The notes beneath the pieces are model-generated. The model worked only from the letters and a program-made list of their open reading frames with translations, was not told the DNA's origin and ran no database searches. From Pseudomonadota bacterium (GTDB taxonomy: Bacteria; Bdellovibrionota; JAFGOL01), in contig JAPLFT010000069.1 in assembly GCA_026390535.1 (NCBI GenBank), forward strand, positions 1 to 7,665: a stretch of DNA of 7,665 bases, read 5' to 3'. Every line of letters starts with the position of its first letter. The first letter of the stretch is position 1. This document shows, piece after piece, positions 5,999 to 7,665 of the stretch. Made by a program: the position numbers and the translations under genes.

Positions 5999-6388
5999 AT
6001 GCATCAGGATCCGATATCAGATTTACTTACGAGAATAAGGAACGCCTGTATGGCGAACCTTCAAAGAGTCGCTGTGCCTTCATCAAAACTTAAACTGGAA
6101 GTTTTAAGGATATTGAAGGATGAAGGGTTTATATCCGACTACAGCGTAAGCGACAAGTATCACGGCGTAATAAAGATCTATTTAAAGTACAAGGATGGAA
6201 AACCCGTTCTATCCAATCTTCAGAGATTGAGCAAACCGGGAAGACGTCTTTACAAGGCTGTTGATCTTATTCCAAAGGCTCTTGACGGATACGGACTTAC
6301 GATAGTCTCTACGTCCAAGGGTATTATGTCTGACAGAGATGCAAGAAAACAGCGTGTAGGCGGAGAAGTTATCTGCCAGGTTTGGTAG
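5999..6388 (+). CDS. rpsH: 30S ribosomal protein S8
   Basis: S8 binds the central domain of 16S rRNA. In E. coli it also represses the spc operon by binding a 16S-like structure near the start of rplE. The 129-residue product (E. coli 130) shows DPISDLLTRIRNA at the N-terminus, LRILKDEGFISDY, then LQRLSKPGRRLY. The C-terminal signature is STSKGIMSDRDARKQRVGGEVICQVW, whose STSKG and GGE elements make the rRNA contacts. The ATG has GGGAGG at 5989-5994 and follows the rpsN stop by ten bases. No S8 target like that of E. coli was recognised near rplE, but one cannot be ruled out by eye. Confidence 0.98.
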   Translation: MHQDPISDLLTRIRNACMANLQRVAVPSSKLKLEVLRILKDEGFISDYSVSDKYHGVIKIYLKYKDGKPVLSNLQRLSKPGRRLYKAVDLIPKALDGYGLTIVSTSKGIMSDRDARKQRVGGEVICQVW

Positions 6389-6412
6389 AAATAAGATAAG
6401 GAGAATTTTGAT

Positions 6413-6973
6413 ATGTCTAGAATAGGCAAAAGCCCGATTGCAATACCAAAGGGTGTAAAAGTTGAGTTGAACGGAAAAGTCGTTAAGATCTCCGGTCCTA
6501 AGGGGAATCTCCAGCATTCTCTTCCGGAAGAGATCACATTGAAGCAGGAGAACGATTTTGTGATTCTTGCTCGTGCTAACGATGAAAGAAACTCCAGAGC
6601 GCTTCATGGTCTTACAAGGGCGTTGTTGAATAATATGATACACGGCGTATCTGCGGGGTTTACAAAGGAACTTGAGATAATCGGTATCGGATACCGTGCG
6701 CAGATGAGAGGTAAGGACGTCCTTAATATCTATTTAGGCCATTCTCATCCAATAGATTATTTTATGCCTAAGGGAATCATAGCGACTGTTGAAGCCGGAA
6801 AAGGAAATCCAAAGATAAAACTTGAAGGTTGCGACAAACAGTTATTAGGCGAGGTTGCTGCGCAGATAAGAAGATTAAGAGAACCTGAGCCATATAAAGG
6901 AAAGGGCGTAAGGTATGTTGGTGAATATGTTAAAAAGAAAGTCGGCAAAGCGGTTGTCGGCAGCGGCAAGTAA
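6413..6973 (+). CDS. rplF: 50S ribosomal protein L6
   Basis: L6 binds helix 97 of 23S rRNA near the factor-binding site and the sarcin-ricin loop. It contains two copies of a similar alpha/beta domain. The 186-residue product (E. coli 177) starts MSRIGKSPIAIPKGVKVELNG. The first domain includes ISGPKGNLQHSLPEEI and LHGLTRALLNNMIHGVSAGFTKELEIIGIGYRAQ. The second domain carries the signature PEPYKGKGVRYVGEYVKKKVGKA near the C-terminus. The tail is several residues longer than usual, but such length variation is ordinary. AAGGAG at 6398-6403, nine bases before the ATG, supports the start. Confidence 0.97.
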   Translation: MSRIGKSPIAIPKGVKVELNGKVVKISGPKGNLQHSLPEEITLKQENDFVILARANDERNSRALHGLTRALLNNMIHGVSAGFTKELEIIGIGYRAQMRGKDVLNIYLGHSHPIDYFMPKGIIATVEAGKGNPKIKLEGCDKQLLGEVAAQIRRLREPEPYKGKGVRYVGEYVKKKVGKAVVGSGK

Positions 6974-6989
6974 GGGAGGATTTTGATAA

Positions 6990-7368
6990 ATGTCTAAACA
7001 GATTAGAAAAGTGACCAGCGACAGGTTCACTGCAAGAAAATATAGAAAGGACAGGATACGGGATAAAATATCCGGCACGGCTGATTGTCCAAGAATGAGC
7101 GTTTTCAGGAGTGACAGACATTTTAACGTCCAGATCATAGACGACGATTCCGGAAATACACTTGTTAACTGTTCGACCATGAACGAAGGGATGAAAGGGA
7201 CAATAAAGGCAAACATCGCCGGTGCTAAACAACTTGGTAAAAAAGTTGCCGAAGAAGCCCTGAAAAAAAAATATAAAAAAAGTCGTATTTGATAGGAACG
7301 GATATAGATATCACGGAACAATAAAAGCATTGGCAGACTCGGCTAGAGAAGCCGGTCTGACCATATAG
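6990..7368 (+). CDS. rplR: 50S ribosomal protein L18, split by a +1 frameshift at a poly-A tract
   Basis: L18 binds 5S rRNA with L5 and delivers it to the central protuberance. The first frame, from ATG 6990 (GGGAGG at 6974-6979), gives a clean L18 N-terminus: KYRKDRIRDKISGTADCPRMSVFRSDRHFNVQIIDDDSGNTLV and the NIAGAKQLGKKVAEEAL helix. It then meets TGA at 7290-7292, after only 100 residues. The missing conserved end lies intact in the +1 frame and runs to TAG at 7366-7368: KKVVFDRNGYRYHGTIKALADSAREAGLTI. Removing one A restores a 125-residue L18. Removing it from the A9 run at 7263-7271 gives ALKKNIKKVVFDR, which fits the usual ALEKGIKKVVFDR better than removal from the A7 run (7275-7281). 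The cause may be a homopolymer error, transcriptional slippage, or a real recent mutation. Identity is certain; the intactness of the gene is not. Confidence 0.93.
7263..7281 (+). other. Double poly-A tract (A9, TAT, A7): site of the rplR frameshift
   Basis: Nine A residues (7263-7271), then TAT, then seven A residues (7275-7281). The L18 frame changes here. Long A runs are known places for RNA polymerase slippage and also for homopolymer length errors in sequencing. Upstream of the tract the frame is that of ATG 6990. Downstream the conserved frame is offset by +1, so the rescue needs loss of one A or gain of two. Confidence 0.85.
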
Positions 7369-7373
7369 GTTTA

Positions 7374-7378
7374 GGAGG
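7374..7378 (+). promoter_or_regulatory. Shine-Dalgarno of rpsE, fixing a TTG start
   Basis: GGAGG lies six bases before TTG at 7385, the codon in frame with S5. A second TTG at 7381 is in another frame and is too close to the SD. No in-frame ATG occurs before the conserved S5 core. Confidence 0.85.
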
Positions 7379-7384
7379 TGTTGT

Positions 7385-7665
7385 TTGGCTTCGCACAATG
7401 AAAGAACAGAGAACTCTGAATATCTTGATAAGATAGTCGCGATAAATAGAGTTGCCAAGGTCGTTAAGGGTGGAAAGAGATTCAGTTTCTCAGCACTCGT
7501 GGTTGTTGGTGACGGTAAAGGCCGCGTTGGTATCGGGCTTGGAAAAGCGGCAGAAGTGCCTGAGGCTATAAAGAAAGCTTCAGAGAAAGCTAAAAAAACA
7601 ATGAAGGCGGTTCCTTTGAAAGACGGGACGATCCCTCATATGATAGTAGGAAGATTCGGAGCTGC
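7385..7665 (+). CDS. rpsE: 30S ribosomal protein S5 (partial, 3' end outside window)
   Basis: S5 lies at the mRNA entry channel with S3 and S4 and affects decoding accuracy (the classic ram and spectinomycin-resistance mutations map to it). The window holds 93 complete codons from TTG 7385 and breaks off inside the gene. After a short variable N-terminus come KIVAINRVAKVVKGGKRFSFSALVVVGDGKGRVGIGLGKAAEVPEAIKKA (about residues 16-65), the dsRBD-like S5 N-terminal domain, and the loop region around VAKVVKGGKRF where spectinomycin-resistance changes occur in other bacteria. The loop looks wild type. The stretch IPHMIVGRFGA leads into the missing C-terminal domain. The gene follows rplR after 16 bases, as usual in the spc operon. 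Confidence 0.97.
   Translation, partial: MASHNERTENSEYLDKIVAINRVAKVVKGGKRFSFSALVVVGDGKGRVGIGLGKAAEVPEAIKKASEKAKKTMKAVPLKDGTIPHMIVGRFGA

Noticed and set aside
7263..7292. Programmed -1 ribosomal frameshift in rplR at the A-rich heptamer
   Set aside because: The conserved end of L18 is in the +1 frame, not -1. A -1 shift at the A9 tract runs straight into TAA at 7274-7276. The phase of the A7-G run also does not fit the X-XXY-YYZ pattern.
7290..7295. Stop-codon readthrough or TGA recoding in rplR
   Set aside because: Frame 0 has TGA followed directly by TAG (7293-7295), and frame 0 beyond that is not L18. TGA also works as a normal stop in rpmC and rpsQ, so a TGA-sense genetic code is excluded.
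1..7665. A novel defence, mobile or other undescribed system
   Set aside because: The window is filled from end to end with recognisable translation genes on one strand, with gaps of at most about 27 bases. There is no space or sequence for an extra system.

Overview
This window is a continuous stretch of a bacterial translation-gene cluster, all on the + strand. It holds the 3' end of tuf (EF-Tu), then the S10 operon, then the first part of the spc operon. The order is tuf(partial)-rpsJ-[no rplC]-rplD-rplW-rplB-rpsS-rplV-rpsC-rplP-rpmC-rpsQ-rplN-rplX-rplE-rpsN-rpsH-rplF-rplR-rpsE(partial). Almost every base is coding. The longest gap between genes is about 27 bases, so there is no room for extra genes, classical promoters or terminators between them.

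The proteins are plainly bacterial: bacterial L16, L29, L14 and S8 signatures, and Shine-Dalgarno sites of the AGGAGG type before nearly every gene. TGA is a stop codon (it ends rpmC and rpsQ), so the code is the standard bacterial one. S14 is the short zinc-binding form and L24 carries a C-terminal zinc ribbon. Composition leans to A+T, with many AGA and ATA codons. Six genes start with TTG or GTG. These traits do not fix a phylum. The L2, L16 and S3 N-termini give a weak impression of an uncultured Elusimicrobia/Omnitrophica-like or related lineage, but that is memory-based and low confidence.

Region by region: bases 2-178 encode the end of EF-Tu domain 3. Bases 206-4550 encode the S10 operon proteins, with tight overlaps from rpsC through rplN that suggest translational coupling. 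Bases 4547-7665 encode the spc operon proteins L14, L24, L5, S14, S8, L6, L18 and the start of S5. The genes work together as one transcription unit that supplies primary and early ribosome-assembly proteins (L4, L23, L2, L24, L22, S8, S17), the 5S rRNA binders (L5, L18) and EF-Tu.

Two departures from the textbook arrangement stand out. First, rplC (ribosomal protein L3), which normally lies between rpsJ and rplD, is absent: only 23 bases separate those two intact genes. Second, rplR (L18) is interrupted by a one-base frameshift at an A9/A7 double poly-A tract (7263-7281). The conserved last part of the protein continues intact in the +1 frame. This is either a homopolymer sequencing/assembly error or a frameshift rescued by transcriptional slippage. 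A smaller oddity is an Ala/Thr-rich low-complexity tail on S19. I see no mobile element, CRISPR array, RNA gene or novel system here.
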